NCBI GenBank assembly: GCA_016713025.1
Contig: JADJPZ010000004.1
Location: 124,001-188,000, forward strand
Source of the DNA: Saprospiraceae bacterium
GTDB taxonomy: Bacteria > Bacteroidota > Bacteroidia > Chitinophagales > Saprospiraceae
Reading direction: 5' to 3'
Length of the DNA stretch: 64,000 nt
The notes under the pieces were generated by a model. That model ran no database searches. It saw only the letters and a list, made by a program, of their open reading frames with translations, and was not told the DNA's origin. Positions 8,561 to 18,617 of the stretch are shown here, piece after piece; positions within the stretch are counted from its first letter, which is position 1; the number at the start of each line of letters is the position of its first letter. The position numbers were made by a program, and so were the translations under genes.

Positions 8561-9294
8561 ATGGTTATGAGACAAGTATTTTTTGTTTTAAGTATTTTAT
8601 TGATTTCTTTAAGTATGCATGCTTCTCAGAGCATAAAGGAAGGAAGCTGGTATAATCCTTATCTTCAGAGAAATATTTTATTTCACATCACAGAGATGGT
8701 GTTAGGATCAAAGGAATTCATTCGCGTTATGGGTGGACATGGTTTGAAAGATGCGGCAAAAATACCTTTAGGGACAGATACGAAAATACTGTAAAATTCA
8801 CAGGTAGCAGCAGGATGATATATTTTAAACAAAACAGACGGGCGAGGCTCACATTTTATCCAGTCACTGATAGATATTATGACAGATATGGCGAAAGACC
8901 TGGCGGTACGTACAGAAATTACGGTGATGATGATTGGTATTCTGAGCATGATCGAACAGACTACAAATATGAAGAATCCCAAAATGATGTGGAAGGGCGT
9001 GGCAGTGCCTTGACTTCAAGAAAACATAGAAATCTCATAAGCCCTGAAGGTACCTGGCAATCTCGGGAACTTAACAGGAATGTGTATATTATTGATACCA
9101 GAGACGGACTGAAGGCAAGATTCAGCGATGAACATGACTGGTATATTTTCAAATCTGATGATAAAAACAAAGGTGTTTTTTATAGCGAAAAAGGCCATAG
9201 ATACGAATACATTGATGAAAACAATATGCTATGGATAGACAGTTCCGGTCAAAGAAAGTATAAGCTGATAAAAATATCTGAAGAGATTAAGTGA
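8561..9294 (+). CDS. Secreted protein with two copies of a ~75-residue module, one frameshift
   Basis: A signal peptide (MRQVFFVLSILLISLSMHAS) is followed by a module beginning EGSWYNPYLQRNI. A frame change near 8680, in a T-rich run, then gives a segment with RDGVRIKGI and TWFERCGKNTF that leads in frame into SSRMIYFKQNRRARLTFYP. After an Asp/Tyr-rich linker a second module begins EGTWQSRELNRNVYI and contains RDGLKARF and WYIFKSDD. The two modules share the pattern EG-[ST]-W, RN-[IV]-Y, RDG and an aromatic-basic ending, so this is an internal duplication. I do not recognise the domain. The start at 8561 is preferred because it directly precedes the signal peptide. Confidence 0.65.
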
Positions 9295-9792
9295 TCTACA
9301 TCATACTTAAGTGTTTAAAATTTTTCTAAGTGGTAGGTGTAAATCAGGAGATAAATTAAGGTAAAATCTTCGAATCATTTTGTATATTAAAGCAAATAAA
9401 GGTTACCTGAATTGCCGTTACTCAGGGGTATATTTTATTTTGATATATTTAAAATATCTCAAATATGTTTTATGATTGAAAAATATTTAATGGTGACCTT
9501 GAATGTTTGACTTGTGAGTATGTTTAAACTTTTATCATTTGGCTCCAAGTAGCAAATTTTATTTTGTCCGACGTTATATTATTCGACGTACCGCGTCAAA
9601 CTATGCTTGAGCCTCAGGACGCTTCTGTCCCGGTCAAGACATTTTTTTTTAAAAATCGTCTTGACCGGCTATGAAATGGATAATAAGGAAGCATAAAAAA
9701 ACTCAATATGGTTTTTGGAGTAAACTTAAAAACTAAAAACTATTTACAAAAAAGAAAATTAAATAAGATTAACTGCATTTTACAAATTAGAC
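9295..9792. other. Intergenic region with an 11-bp inverted repeat
   Basis: No gene is visible. CCGGTCAAGAC (9630-9640) and GTCTTGACCGG (9658-9668) form a perfect inverted repeat around a T-run/A-run loop, which could act as a terminator-like or cruciform structure. A single end of repeat family 2 (GAGTATGTTTAAAC) occurs near 9516-9529. Confidence 0.4.
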
Positions 9793-9800
9793 TATATTTG
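9793..9800 (+). promoter_or_regulatory. Bacteroidota -7 element for the secreted protease gene
   Basis: TATATTTG matches the TAnnTTTG -7 consensus of Bacteroidota sigma-ABfr promoters and lies 43 bp before the ATG at 9844. No convincing -33 element is seen. Confidence 0.5.
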
Positions 9801-9843
9801 TGTTAAGGTATTTCTAATTTATTAAATCAAACAATCAAAACTT

Positions 9844-12750
9844 ATGTTACGATCATTGGTGCTGATCTTAATACTTAACTGTGCATTTATTACTACAGGT
9901 AAAAGTCAAATTGAAACCGATACTATTAAAACACCTATTTTTGGAATAAAAAATTGCTTTACTAACGAGATTTCTGAAAATAAAAGACATCCGGATGCCA
10001 TTCCTTTTAAAAGGGCTTCCAGAGGTGGCTTTAGGTCAGGTACATGGAATGTAAATGATGGATATGGCACATCATGTACCCATGATTGTGTCATCACAAG
10101 CGCAGCGCCATGCAGCAAGTACCGAATACCAGTTGTATTTACAGTAAGTACTCAACCTGGTTGCGGCGTTTCTACCCCCTACACAATCCAATATTGATGC
10201 TCAAATAGCGATCACCAATGACTATATGAACTGTATAGGCGTGCCTATTGAATTTTACAAATCTACTACTTATTCTAATCACCCTACGACAGGAGACTTA
10301 TCTACAAGGTATCAAAATATTGGCTGTACTTATTCAGCAAGTGTATTGAACAATGTACCCAATGTACTCAATATTTATATATTTGCAAATACTTCCTATG
10401 GAACAGGGGCAAATGGATGGGCCTACTTACCTACTGGTACAAATGCTCAAAATGTAGTCGTCATGTCAAGAGCAGCATTCAATACATTTACCTATCCCTA
10501 TCCCAGTGGATATATCGATTGTGGTAATCCTTCATTGGGTCTTAGTATAGTATTGATTCATGAATTTGGGCATATATTAGGATTGCATCACACCCACAAT
10601 GAAGCTAATGCAACCTCGAATGCCCTAATATGTCCAACGGCTGTGTTGCGGGAGATTACATTAAGGATACTGATGCAGACCCTGGATTGTTTAATGCATG
10701 TGCAAATGGTAGTGGATGCAATAAATCACCCAATAATTGTACTTCTCCCTGTGGTACACCATACCCAACTGATATCAACTCAGAGTCCAATATAATGTCT
10801 TATAATAATGGATTTGATTGTAGAAACACATTGACTCCATGTCAGAAAGCAAAGATGATGGATGCCTTACTTTGTGTCAGAGGACCTCAGATGCGATAGG
10901 AATGTGGAAGTAGAATTTGTCAATGGCATATCAGATACATATAAAGAAATCTGTTTGGGTGGTAGCGCACCTGCATTTACAGCCACATCTAGTTGTTATA
11001 ATTGGTATGCTAATTTAGGCTCCACTTCCCCATTGACTGTTGGATCAGCAACATTTACTCCGACGATTGGTACTGGGCCCGGACAATTAAATAATTTAGT
11101 GCCAGGGGAATATTTCTGGTATCTGGGAGATCGAAATGAAATCAACTCCAATTGCCGGACAAAACTGACCATAAAAGTAAATGCTAATATTGGTACAGCT
11201 ACAGCCAATGGGTTGTCTGCTTTTGTTTCAAACACATGTACAATGTCCGCAAATGCCAATCTTACAACTACAGCATCAGCCTTACTGAACAACGATATCA
11301 TAGGTTGGTGGATCACGGAAGGTCAGCCCATCACATCAACAGTCACAAATGATGCAACTTTGGTCAGTGCTCTATCTTCAGCCACCATAAACGGATCCAT
11401 CTCCAACCCCGTAAACCACCTGATCCAATCCACAGCAGGTACTCCATTGAAAAAATTTGACATTACCTTTCAATTGTGGATCATTGAACAAAGAAAAAAA
11501 ACTATTTTGCCACCTGTTCTTGCTAAATATGCGGCGGCTATTCCAGATGAAGTTTTTAATTGTACCACAAAACCAAGTCTTTGTGGAAATTCTGTAGAGT
11601 TAATTTTGGATGTGGATATGCGAGTGGTGGATTATTTAATACAGGGGCTGTATCAGGCACTCCTTCAATCCCTGTCAATCCTCCTACTTACACTATCGCT
11701 ATTTCAAACATCGTATATCCATCTAATTGTACTGCAAACAATATGTTGGTCGATGTAGAAATGCACAATACTGCTAGCATTGGCTTGTTTTTACCCGGTA
11801 ATGTTACATCATATACCCTGACTCAAAATAATTTCCCTGGTTACAATCCGCCAACGGTTTTTTGATATTGCTTTACGACCAAGCCACAGGTTCTTGTTGC
11901 GGTGGTAGCCCTGCTGTAGTAAGTTTTACCGTAAATATTACTATCACTTATCCAGGGTTGCCTGCTATTGCTTTTCCATCCATTTCATCATATAAAAGTT
12001 GTAAATTTGGAAATGCATTCCCTTTTAAATTATGCTAGTTCTTGCTTACCTTCTGCTGAGATTTTGCAGACAAAGAAGTGATATGTCCTTCCACCACTGT
12101 AAATCTATCTTCGTCTCCGGCAATAAATTACTCTTACTTGTGGAGTAATAAGCGTCACCACCCAAAATCAAGATGTAACGCCATTGCTTACAACTTCATA
12201 TACTGTCACAGTAAGTCACAATGTTGTCAATTGCAGCTCTCAAGCTACCAAGTCGATTTATGTCGAGTCCAGGCAATACAGTAACCAATCCTGCAAATGA
12301 CGGTGCCGGTACTTTACGAAGTATTTTAGCGTGTATCTCAGATGGGGGCACGATAGATTTTCCCCAATTATAAACTTGACGAATCTTTGGAAGTCAATAA
12401 AATATAAGTTTGCAAGATGATCCCATCAATTCATCAATTATAGGAATTAACTCATCATCTAATTACGGTCTAAGTGTAAATGTTAACAAAACTGTTACAT
12501 TAAAAAGATGTCATTAGAATTTAACGGGAACGGCTTTGCCTTCTCTTAAAAATGATGGAGTACTAAATCTGGATCATTCAGAAATCAAAAGTACAAATGA
12601 TCCCGTCATCCAAAATAATGGTCAATTGAACATCATAGGAAATAAAATATCTTTGATAAAAACCTTTGATTGGACATTACGATGTTGTAAAGAATGGTAA
12701 AGAATCAAATTCTTTAGTAATAAAATGGTGCTACTTTGTCACCTTCAAAA
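9844..12750 (+). pseudogene. Large secreted M43-like metalloprotease gene, multiply frameshifted
   Basis: Pieces in all three plus frames are collinear. A signal peptide (MLRSLVLILILNCAFITTG) starts at 9844. A zinc-protease core follows with HEFGHILGLHHTH (HExxHxxGxxH) near 10560-10598, then a CVAGDYIKDTDADP block and a Met-turn SNIMSYN at about 10786, as in pappalysin-like M43 enzymes. Downstream are Thr/Ser-rich adhesion-like segments and a block VTNPANDGAGTLRSILACI near 12280, typical of CSLREA/beta-helix regions in saprospiral secreted proteins, continuing to about 12740. Frame changes at about 10165 (C5 run), 10630 (CCC run), 10880, 11580, 11865, 12040 and later keep it from being read through. 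Restored length would be near 960 residues. No T9SS C-terminal domain was recognised. Confidence 0.6.
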
Positions 12751-13197
12751 TCTAAGTCAATTGCGCTTTCATCAAATAAGCGGCCGGAAACCTGATAGCT
12801 TTTCATATTTAAAGACAAATGTATGAGTGAATTTGAATTCACAACTGTTGGGTCAACCCAACAGTTTCCAATCAATCGGAAAGTCCGTTTAATTTTGACA
12901 AGTAGAATTAGGACGATTAAGATGTCTTTTATACCATTAATAAACCAAATCTTTGAAGCGAAATAACATCAATCATAATGGGAGGATGTGCTGAAATAAT
13001 AATGTTATCAAATCCAAAGGGATTACAGCTGAGAGATCTTTGACTGGGCTAGGACACCAAGGGAAAGATTAAATGTTGAGGTACCGTCTGCCTGATAAAC
13101 ACAGAATAACTAGATCCAAGGCACATATTCAGACCACCTGAACCTATACTGCTTTGAAGCAGGATAAATTAATTAAATTTAATCATGCTCTAAAAAG
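12751..13197. other. Decayed or non-coding stretch with a palindrome
   Basis: No recognisable frame is present on either strand. AACTGTTGGGT at about 12843-12853 is followed after 2 nt by its reverse complement, an 11-bp near-perfect palindrome. A family-2 repeat end (TTTAATCATGCTCTAAA) lies at 13178-13195. Upstream bases may be the tail of the protease gene. Confidence 0.35.
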
Positions 13198-13946
13198 TTA
13201 TTTCCTGGCAGCCATGGAAGCACCAACAATTCCGGCATCGTTCAACAATGATGCCGTATCTGCTCTGAACTTTTGTGTTAAGGGAATTTACCACGTATTG
13301 ATCAAAGTTTTTACTCACTCCACCAACTAGAGAATGAGGTCCGGACTTAAAAAGCAGATCCCAGATGATTGAGGTACACATCAAGTTCTTTTGCCCTTTT
13401 TCTCCAACTGAGATGATGAAATTCCCGCGCTATACTGCCGTATTTTCAAAGATTGCCATTTTTGTGTTTCAAGTAGTGACCCAATTCGTGTTTGCAAAAG
13501 CAACTGCCCGTTATGGGGAGAACAATGCCGGAGCCTACCACCAGTACCCAAGGTCAAAAAGACCACACTAAACCTTTTACCCCTTTTCCTTTTCCTATGT
13601 CATTTCAGCGATTCCGGCAGCATCTGCATCATTGACGTAGTGACATCACATCCATAACGCCCACTCGCTAAAAGCGCTGTCCACCGGATAGTTTATAAAC
13701 TAGCTGTCTATGTTGCTGGCTGTGAGCGAAACGCCATTTTAATGACTGCGGGAAATCGATTCCAACTTTTTTCCTTGCCATTTGAAATGATCTACAGCTG
13801 TTTTCATACATTCAATGATGGCATCCCGGGGGTGCTGGAGTTAGTGTTTTTTTAATTTTAAGCTTTTCGCCGGTCAACTCACCTGTTTCAATTTTTACAG
13901 TATTAATACGGTTCAGTACGCCAACGTCTATACCTAATACTTCCAT
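13198..13946 (-). pseudogene. ppgK: Polyphosphate glucokinase (ROK family), frameshifted
   Basis: An ATG at 13946 begins MEVLGIDVGVLNRINTVKIETG, a phosphate-1-like motif and the start expected for this family. Further along come VVFLTLGTG (ROK signature region), GQLLLQT and then GHYLKH-like residues in changing frames, and GGVSKNF near 13330. The end reads SLLNDAGIVGASMAARK and stops at 13198. These segments and the ~249-residue restored length fit polyphosphate/ATP glucokinases, which phosphorylate glucose to glucose-6-phosphate. Several one-base indels in short runs (about 13380-13560, 13600-13800, 13250) disrupt it. It is the last gene of a minus-strand cluster. Confidence 0.75.
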
Positions 13947-14001
13947 GATTATCTTATTTTTTTAAATGGTTCGGTGATTCATATATTTACTTAATTATAT
14001 A

Positions 14002-14862
14002 TTAATTTTGATGTTTTGTTACATCACTAACAGGACGGTCATTTTGGTCAGTTTTGACATCTGCAATACTATCAATAATTTCAAAACCTTCAATAACCTG
14101 ACCGAAAACGGTATATTCCCGATCAACTGAGGCGCGCTCCTTTTTGTATCATCGGGTCTCTGGCTGAGGAGTATATTTTATTTTTTTGTGCTTCATATCC
14201 ATCAAGTACTTGTTCCGGCGCGAGCCTTCCCTGGACTATGTAAAATTGCGATCCTGAAGATGATTGGAAGGATTCATCGTCGCCGATTCAGGCGGCTGCC
14301 ACTGCCCCTTTGATATGAAAGATGCTATCTGATATTTCAGCTTTGACGGTGTATCCGGGTCACCGCCACCTAATCTTTGTCCTGCTTCTGCATTTTTGAT
14401 CGGCCTGTACCATAAAGCCCTTGATCACCCCTATGAAATAGTATCCATCATAGTATCCACTTTCTGCCAGTTTGATAAAATTGTCCCTATGCTCGTGGTG
14501 GCGTTATACAATTTTATGACCATGCCGAGGTAGTCTGAATTTCTGCCAGACATTCATGAGGTGGAAATACGTACAAAACCATTATCTTTTGGAGGTCTTT
14601 TTATTTTTTTAGCTTCAAGTATTACTTCATATCTTCCGGAATGTATATATCTATTGACCGGTTTGCCAATGCAGAGAAATTCCCGTCTCCGAAATGACAT
14701 AAATACTCTTCCGCGTCTGATGATTGATTGATGAATTTGACCTGAAAGAAGGAGCAAGGTCCGATTTTTTTCAAATGTAAATGCGGCCTTAGGCCCACTA
14801 CAGGAATAAGTGAAAATAATAAAAATAAAAATAACTTGAATGACTCTGACACAAGGAGTAGT
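14002..14862 (-). pseudogene. PKD-domain cyclophilin lipoprotein, frameshifted
   Basis: One frame gives a hydrophobic leader ending TYSCSGPKAAFTFEKN, a plausible lipobox. The next segment holds FQVKFINQSSDAEEYL and HFGDGN, then SGRYEVILEAK, the strands of a PKD domain. Further downstream are LAEIQTTLGMVIKLYN-like and HRDNFIKLAESGYYDG-like segments, and the end contains FGQVIEGFEIIDSIADVKTDQND, as in peptidyl-prolyl isomerases of the cyclophilin type. A restored protein would be near 280 residues, combining an adhesion-type PKD domain with a proline isomerase at the cell envelope. Many small indels break it, and the true start is unclear. It follows another cyclophilin gene on the same strand with about 12 bp between them. 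Confidence 0.6.
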
Positions 14863-14873
14863 TTTAAAACAAT

Positions 14874-15497
14874 TTATTTATAAATCTTCATTTTGTCTTT
14901 GAGCGGACGATCCTGATGATCTGTGTCTACAGAAGTAATTTTGTCCACAACATCAAGCCCATTGACTACCTCACCGAAAACTGTATAATCTCCATCCAAC
15001 ATAGGAGTACCACCCAATTTTTATATTTTTCACGTTGAGCCGGTGTATATTTAAAACCCTTGGTTTTCCATGACATTCAGTTCCTGATCGGTAACAGGGT
15101 GATCCATGGACAATAAAAAACTGTGATCCCGAAGACTCTTTCTGAGATTGACAGCATCACCTTGTCTTGCAGCAGAAATCATACCTTTGAAGTGTGGTAT
15201 TGCTATCTCAGCCGGGATAGTATATCCAGGACCACCAGAACCAAGTGGTTGCCCCGGTGATGCATTTTTGAGTCAGGATCACCTCCCTGGATCATAAATC
15301 CACTCATTACTCTGTGAAATAATAAACCGTCATAATATCCTTCACTCACCAGTTTGCTGAAGTTTTCCTGATGTTTGGGTGTTGATTTGAAAACCCTGAT
15401 ACCAATCTTACCCGAATCAGTCTCTATTGTATATGATGTGTCTGATTTACGATATGATCGTCATAACTGTGAAAATCAATAAAAATATCCTTACCAT
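14874..15497 (-). pseudogene. Cyclophilin-type peptidyl-prolyl isomerase lipoprotein, frameshifted
   Basis: An ATG at 15497 starts the signal-like MVRIFLLIFTVMTIIS; a missing base or two just after it would give a Cys and then KSDTSYTIETDSGKIGIRVF. The segments FHRVMSGFMIQGGDPD, GGPGYTIPAEI and HFKGMISAARQGD are classic cyclophilin motifs (the substrate site uses the HRV and Gln-Gly-Gly-Asp residues). Later residues DHPVTDQELNVM and DYTVFGEVVNGLDVVDKI lead to RPLKDKMKIYK and a stop at 14874. It would be a ~205-residue envelope proline isomerase. Indels occur near 15440, 15270, 15140, 15070 and 15010. Confidence 0.75.
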
Positions 15498-15504
15498 AAT
15501 TTAT

Positions 15505-15874
15505 TTAGTTTTCTGTAAAAGTATGTAAATGATTATAATTATTAAAATACTCAATGATCTTTCCAACCAAATAAGCTTCCTGCTCATTGATACCTTTAAG
15601 ACTAAAAGGCATCTTCTCTTTCCAATGAGCCATCCGTCCTGATCTCTGCCTTCAAATTCAAAATAACCTTCACTCTCCAGCAAGGTACAGACTGCAATGT
15701 GCATCAGATCCCTTTTTCTTCTTTTGTAAATTTTGATTTTGGTATCCTGCCTAATTCCTGTACACCGATGAGAAACAATATCGTCTGGAGATCTGGTAAA
15801 GTGTCTTTTTTTAAGGCATTTTTTACAATGGTCCTGACTCTTAAAAATTCAAAATCTCTTTCCCAAAATTCCAT
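15505..15874 (-). pseudogene. Small conserved-looking cytoplasmic protein, two frameshifts
   Basis: An ATG at 15874 begins MEFWERDFEFLRVRTIVKNAL. The frame runs to KFTKEE, where one A too few in an A5 run (about 15710-15716) shifts into RDLMHIAVCTLLESEGYFEFEGRDQDG. A second shift near 15635 gives HWKEKMPFSLKGINEQEAYLVGKII and an end at 15505. The restored product is about 122 residues, acidic and helical, with no signal peptide. I do not recognise a named domain. It lies directly downstream of miaE on the same strand, so co-transcription is likely. Confidence 0.55.
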
Positions 15875-15943
15875 GAATTGAATATGTTTTATAAAGCCTG
15901 CAAATATAAGAAAGAATAAGGTATCAATGTATTCTGTCTCCTC

Positions 15944-16499
15944 TTAATTCTCTTTTTTCATGATTTCAGCTTCAAATTCCACCATTTCCTGCCATCTTTT
16001 TTTGACTTTCTCTTCAGGAGCATACATTTTTGCCAAATCAAGAAATGTCCTGTAATGACCCGCCTCCGACACCATAAACTCATGGTAAAGTCTTTTAGCT
16101 TATCATCAGAAATGTAATGACAATAATCTGAATCGTTCACAACTCCTCCTTATCAATCATTGCAGAAATGAGGAGCTTGTCCATCAGTCTGTCTTCTTCT
16201 CTCCTCCTTTACGTTGGAATTTCATGAGCTCCGTCACATAATTATCAATTCGGTTTTACCGAAAGCATACCCTCTCGACTTAAGTTCTTTCAGTACTTTT
16301 CTGAAATGCCCCCATTCTTCTGCGACTATTGGCGTGATTTCTTCCACTAGTTCGGTACGATCAGGAAACTGTATGATCAGGGAAATACAAGTAGATGCCG
16401 CCTTTTGCTCACAATAGGCATGATCTGTCAGTATCTCATCTATACTTTTTCGGCAATATTTACCCAATAAGGGTCTGTAGCTAATTTTAATCCAAGCAT
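15944..16499 (-). pseudogene. miaE: tRNA-(ms2io6A) hydroxylase, frameshifted
   Basis: An ATG at 16499 begins MLGLKLATDPYWVNIAEK. After a frame change in an A5 run (about 16449) the frame reads SIDEILTDHAYCEQKAAS, then ITPIVAEEWGHFRKVLKEL. These contain the ferritin-like diiron ligands (Glu in the CEQKAAS helix and the EExxHF motif) of MiaE. Further pieces include YVTELMKFQRKGG, ARSCERFRLL-like and a C-terminal EMVEFEAEIMKKEN ending at 15944. MiaE hydroxylates the isopentenyl group of ms2i6A37 in tRNA. Its restored length of about 190 residues is usual. It overlaps the upstream gene by 13 bp. Confidence 0.8.
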
Positions 16500-17345
16500 G
16501 ATCTTCGAATAAGCATTAAATATTCAGTTAAAACATACCTTAATTTATCACTCGTTTTGATACAAGAAAGTTGCTTCATGATGACATCTATATTGTAGAT
16601 CACATAAGACTCAAAACCTGATGTCCACATAATGCCGATAGTATCCACAGGAACTTCACTGAGTGCTTTTACATCACTGTCTTTGAGTAGAAAATCAATT
16701 TTATAGATCACACTACCTGTATAATTTTCTACTTCTCCATATGAAGTTTCAAGACTATAAATGTCAATTTTTTACCTGATATAAGTGAGATTCGCATCAA
16801 TGCTTCATATGGAATATGACCATAATTTTTTGATGCATCTTTTGAAATTAGTTTTGAAATAATCTCAGTTTAGTTATATTTTTTTCTGTAATAATTGCTA
16901 CATCCGTTTCCATCAACTCTTTGTCCTTAAAATAGCTTTTCAATTTTTCAGGGGTGTAGCTAAATAGATATTCTTTTTTCAACTCCAATGTTCTGTTTTT
17001 TCCTTCAGTTACGTCTTTGTTAATGATACAATCCGCTGGAATTGGCTTTGATTTTTTAATAGTAATACCTTCAGGAGATGGTGCCTTTACCTCTGTATTT
17101 GCTGCCTGCAATATTAAATTTGATTCTTCTGGAATATTCAATTCCTTCATAATGATATTCATGTTCTTTAAGATAATTTTCATATTCTTGTAACCTTAGT
17201 TTTTTTGACTTCTTCCACTTTTAGGGAAGCCGAATTGTAGTTGGATTCAGCAAGTTTGATAACTTTTTCTGACCGTTTTAAGTTCTTTTTCAAATTGTCT
17301 TTGCTCCAGTTTATTCTTCAGTCTTTTGGACTGCGAAATTTTCAT
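16487..17345 (-). pseudogene. Hypothetical protein with N-terminal coiled coil, frameshifted
   Basis: An ATG at 17345 starts a strongly helical, Lys/Glu-rich segment (MKISQSKRLKNKLEQRQFEK, then KLAESNYNSASLKVEEVKK). It continues in other frames through NIPEESNLILQAANTEVK, a Lys-rich middle with FSYTPEKLKSYFKD, and a C-terminal part with KNYGHIPYEALMRISLISG and VKALSEVPVDTIGIMW. It ends at 16487, overlapping the miaE start. About four frame changes are needed, at A-runs near 17265, 17200, 16860 and 16770. The product would be about 285 residues. I recognise no family; the overlap suggests translational coupling to miaE. Confidence 0.5.
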
Positions 17346-17433
17346 TTTTTATGATCTTTCTCTTTATTGGAGTGAGTCTAAGACCATAAATGCCAAAACT
17401 TCTTTTAATTCAATTGCTTTATGACAGATCTGA

Positions 17434-18276
17434 GTATACGGACAAGAAAAAAACATAACTACTTACAACCTTGCACGTATGAATATGCTCTTGCATGGGA
17501 TGAAAGACACCGAGTTTGAGATATTTCACGGAGACACTTTGGAAAATAGTTGGTCATTGCTTAATGAAATGAATCCAAGCAAGAAAACAGAATTTGATGC
17601 TATTGTAGCCAATCCGCCTTTTAGTTTGCGATGGGAACCAAACGATACACTGGCAGAAGATTTCCGTTTTAAAAGTTATGGCTTAGCACCTAAATCAGCA
17701 GCAGACTTTGCTTTTCTCTTACACGGTTTTCACTTCTTAGGCAAAGAGGGAACAATGGCTATTATTTTACCGCACGGAGTTTTATTTCGCGGTGGTGCAG
17801 AAGAACGAATCAGAACCAAGCTATTAAAAGACAATCACATCGACACAGTCATTGGTTTGCCTTCAAATTTATTCTACTCAACTGGTATTCCAGTTTCTAT
17901 TTTGGTTTTGAAGAAATGTAAAAAGCACGATGATGTTTTATTTATTAACGCATCAGAACATTACAAACAAGGCAAACGACAAAACACATTAAGAGAAGGA
18001 GAAAACGGAGAGCCAAACGATATTCGAAAAATAGTTGAGACATACCAATACCGACCAGACCATATTGAAAGATATGCTCGTAGAGTTTCAATGGACGAAA
18101 TTGAAAAGAATGGCTACAATCTGAACATTTCAAGGTATGTCAGCACAACAGCAGACGAAGTACAAATTGACTTGAAAGATGTAAATGATAAACTGACTTC
18201 AATAAATGAAAGCATAAAAGCAAACACAGACAAGCACAATGAATATTTAAAAGAATTAGGACTGAAACCTATTTAA
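17434..18276 (+). pseudogene. hsdM: 5'-truncated type I restriction-modification methyltransferase subunit (HsdM)
   Basis: The open frame starts right after a stop at 17431 with VYGQEKNITTYNLARMNMLLHG, a central HsdM motif, and continues with the catalytic IVANPPF motif and FLLHGFHFLGKEGTMAIILPHGVLFRGGAEE. The C-terminus (HNEYLKELGLKPI) looks complete. The N-terminal helical domain and the S-adenosylmethionine motif I (GxGxxL region), about half of the protein, are missing. No hsdS or hsdR is nearby. The enzyme would therefore be non-functional; a first internal ATG is at 17479. The abrupt homology start directly beside the coiled-coil gene points to a deletion, rearrangement or assembly junction. 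Confidence 0.8.
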
Positions 18277-18593
18277 TGCCAACGCTATACGCCATTTTCA
18301 TAACATCATGCAGACTGCGTGCCGTTTTTAGAGAAAGCCAAAATAACATTTATAATCAAGAAATTAGTAATTGTGCAATTTGTTATACACACAAATTGAT
18401 CATCCCCAAATAGTGGCAAATTAATTTTATTATTTTATCATTGTGCCTTGAAGTTTGTTAGATTTAGATTTTTACAAAGATTTTAGGATTTTCTTGATTG
18501 ATGGGAAATCCCTTGACTTACGATAATTGAAAAAACACACTCTCGAAAGCAACAAAAAATAATAAACCAATTCAAAATGACAAAAATATATTA
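18277..18593. other. Gap between hsdM remnant and truncated BNR gene
   Basis: No gene is seen. The stretch holds one copy of a ~22-bp repeat (18371-18392) that recurs inverted near 24.5 kb. Confidence 0.4.
18371..18392 (+). repeat. 22-bp repeat TTGTGCAATTTGTTATACACAC, left copy
   Basis: The same core (GTTATACACAC preceded by TTGTGCAATTT) occurs reversed at about 24491-24518, where six extra bases are inserted, and again directly at 24674-24694. Left and right copies bracket 6.1 kb holding three genes. Confidence 0.6.
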
Positions 18594-18617
18594 TTCGGAC
18601 TTTGGAAGACTGAAGAT

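Noticed and set aside
17434..18276. A working type I restriction-modification system
   Set aside because: Only the C-terminal half of HsdM is present; no specificity or restriction subunit and no SAM motif I are visible.
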